Assembly (NCBI GenBank): GCA_017411125.1 | Contig: JAFPNP010000196.1 | Location: 1 to 13,277, forward strand | Source of the DNA: Kiritimatiellia bacterium | GTDB taxonomy: Bacteria > Verrucomicrobiota > Kiritimatiellia > RFP12 > UBA1067 | Direction of reading: 5' to 3' | DNA: 13,277 nt | In this document: positions 12,518 through 13,277 of the stretch, piece after piece | How the letters are laid out: each line of letters begins with the position of its first letter | Numbering within the stretch: position 1 is the stretch's first letter | The notes under the pieces: generated by a model | What the model was told of the DNA's origin: nothing | The model's input: the letters and a program-made list of their open reading frames with translations, nothing else | Databases searched by the model: none | Made by a program: the position numbers and the translations under genes

Positions 12518-13277
12518 TCACTCGTGGTTGAAAAGGTCGTTGACGCTTTCGTCGGCGTGGATGCGCTTTATGGCCTCGCCGATGAGCGGAGCCACGCTGA
12601 GCACCGTGAGTTTGAAAGGCAGCTTCGCCGGATCGAAGCCCTCGCGGAGAGGAATCGTGTCCGTCACCACGAGTTCGTCGAGCTGGCTTTCCGTCATTAG
12701 GCGCTCCACGCCTTTCGGGGTGAGCGGGAAATGGCTCACGAACGCATGGACGCTCTTGGCGCCGTTGTCGCGGCACATCTTGGCGGCCGCGCTGAGAGTG
12801 CCGCCGGTGGCGGTCATGTCGTCTATCATCACGACGTCGCAGTCCTTCACGTCGCCCACCACGCTGAACGCGTCCACGGTGGAATCGCCGGTGCGCTGCT
12901 TGGCGACGATGGCGAGGCCGGTGCCGAGCTTGCGGCTGTAGCCGTAGGCGGTCTTGGCGCCGCCGGTATCGGGCGAAACGACTATGGGCTTCGGCAGGTG
13001 CAGGTCGCGGATGTATTTGAGAATCACGGGCTCGGCGTGCAACTGGTCGAGTGGGATGTTGAAGAAGCCCTGGATCTGGTTCGCGTGCAGGTCGAGCGTG
13101 AGCACGCGGTCGGCGCCGGCCGCCGTTATGAGGTTCGCCACGAGACGCGCCGTGATCGGCACGCGCGGCTGGTCCTTGCGGTCCTGGCGGGCATAGCCGT
13201 AATACGGAATGACGGCGGTTATGCGCGCGGCGCTTCCGCGCTTGAGCGCGTCCATCACTATGAACAGCTCCATGTAC
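12518..13277 (-). CDS. prs: Ribose-phosphate pyrophosphokinase (PRPP synthetase), 5' end missing
   Basis: About 253 C-terminal residues of a ~315-aa enzyme that makes PRPP from ribose 5-phosphate and ATP in the cytoplasm, feeding nucleotide, His, Trp and NAD synthesis. The ATG at 13273 is internal: MELFIVMDALKR corresponds to the conserved 'MELLIMIDALKR' region, and the upstream codons lie beyond the window. Other blocks are PYYGYARQDRK (ATP flexible region), DLHANQIQGFF, VVSPDTGGAK, AIVAKQR (where the family usually has DKRR), and the PRPP-binding loop IDDMTATGGTL (usually DDMIDTAGT or DDMIDTGGT). The end RIHADESVNDLF matches RIxxxESvsxLF. It is the first gene seen of the leftward operon; its promoter is outside the window. 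Confidence 0.94.
   Translation of the reverse strand, partial: YMELFIVMDALKRGSAARITAVIPYYGYARQDRKDQPRVPITARLVANLITAAGADRVLTLDLHANQIQGFFNIPLDQLHAEPVILKYIRDLHLPKPIVVSPDTGGAKTAYGYSRKLGTGLAIVAKQRTGDSTVDAFSVVGDVKDCDVVMIDDMTATGGTLSAAAKMCRDNGAKSVHAFVSHFPLTPKGVERLMTESQLDELVVTDTIPLREGFDPAKLPFKLTVLSVAPLIGEAIKRIHADESVNDLFNHE

Overview
The window is a GC-rich, gene-dense bacterial segment with no RNA genes, insertion sequences or CRISPR visible. A Gfo/Idh/MocA oxidoreductase with a Tat-like leader, a ThuA–PmoA-like protein and a DUF1080 (3-keto-disaccharide hydrolase) protein, together with a surface LRR lipoprotein and a PknB-type kinase, suggest an uncultured member of the PVC superphylum. Kiritimatiellota or a nearby Verrucomicrobia-like lineage is my best guess. 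This is inferred from gene content only; there is no phylogenetic marker here that I can place by eye.

Layout. (A) Minus strand, 1-1817: a leucine-rich-repeat lipoprotein followed after 3 nt by the first 150 codons of a Ser/Thr protein kinase that runs off the left edge. Transcription likely starts at a good extended -10 promoter at 1845-1874. (B) Gene-free divergent region 1818-2289: it holds that promoter, a five-copy ~22-bp tandem repeat array (1974-2082) with a degenerate extra unit on its left, and one or two candidate promoters for the rightward operon. (C) Plus strand, 2290-9052: a tightly packed run of six genes. These are an unrecognised 254-aa protein, an exported Gfo/Idh/MocA oxidoreductase, an exported ThuA + PmoA-like two-domain protein, a SpoU/TrmH RNA 2'-O-methyltransferase, a pteridine-reductase-like SDR and MiaB. 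(D) Minus strand, 13277-9049: a second packed run of ribose-phosphate pyrophosphokinase (5' end missing), a TPR protein, an exported DUF1080 protein, YbeY and YggS/PLPBP. The two operons meet tail to tail, their TAG stop codons sharing one CTAG.

How they may work together. The Gfo/Idh/MocA, ThuA–PmoA and DUF1080 proteins all carry export signals. By family knowledge they fit oxidation of glycosides to 3-keto sugars and their cleavage outside the cytoplasm. The pathway is split between two convergent operons and mixed with housekeeping RNA genes (TrmH-type methylase, MiaB, YbeY) and with PRPP synthesis. The LRR lipoprotein and kinase look like a separate envelope/signalling pair.

The least explained parts are the 22-bp repeat array, the 254-aa leading protein of the plus-strand operon, and the cytoplasmic TPR protein. 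I see no clear evidence of a defence or mobile system.
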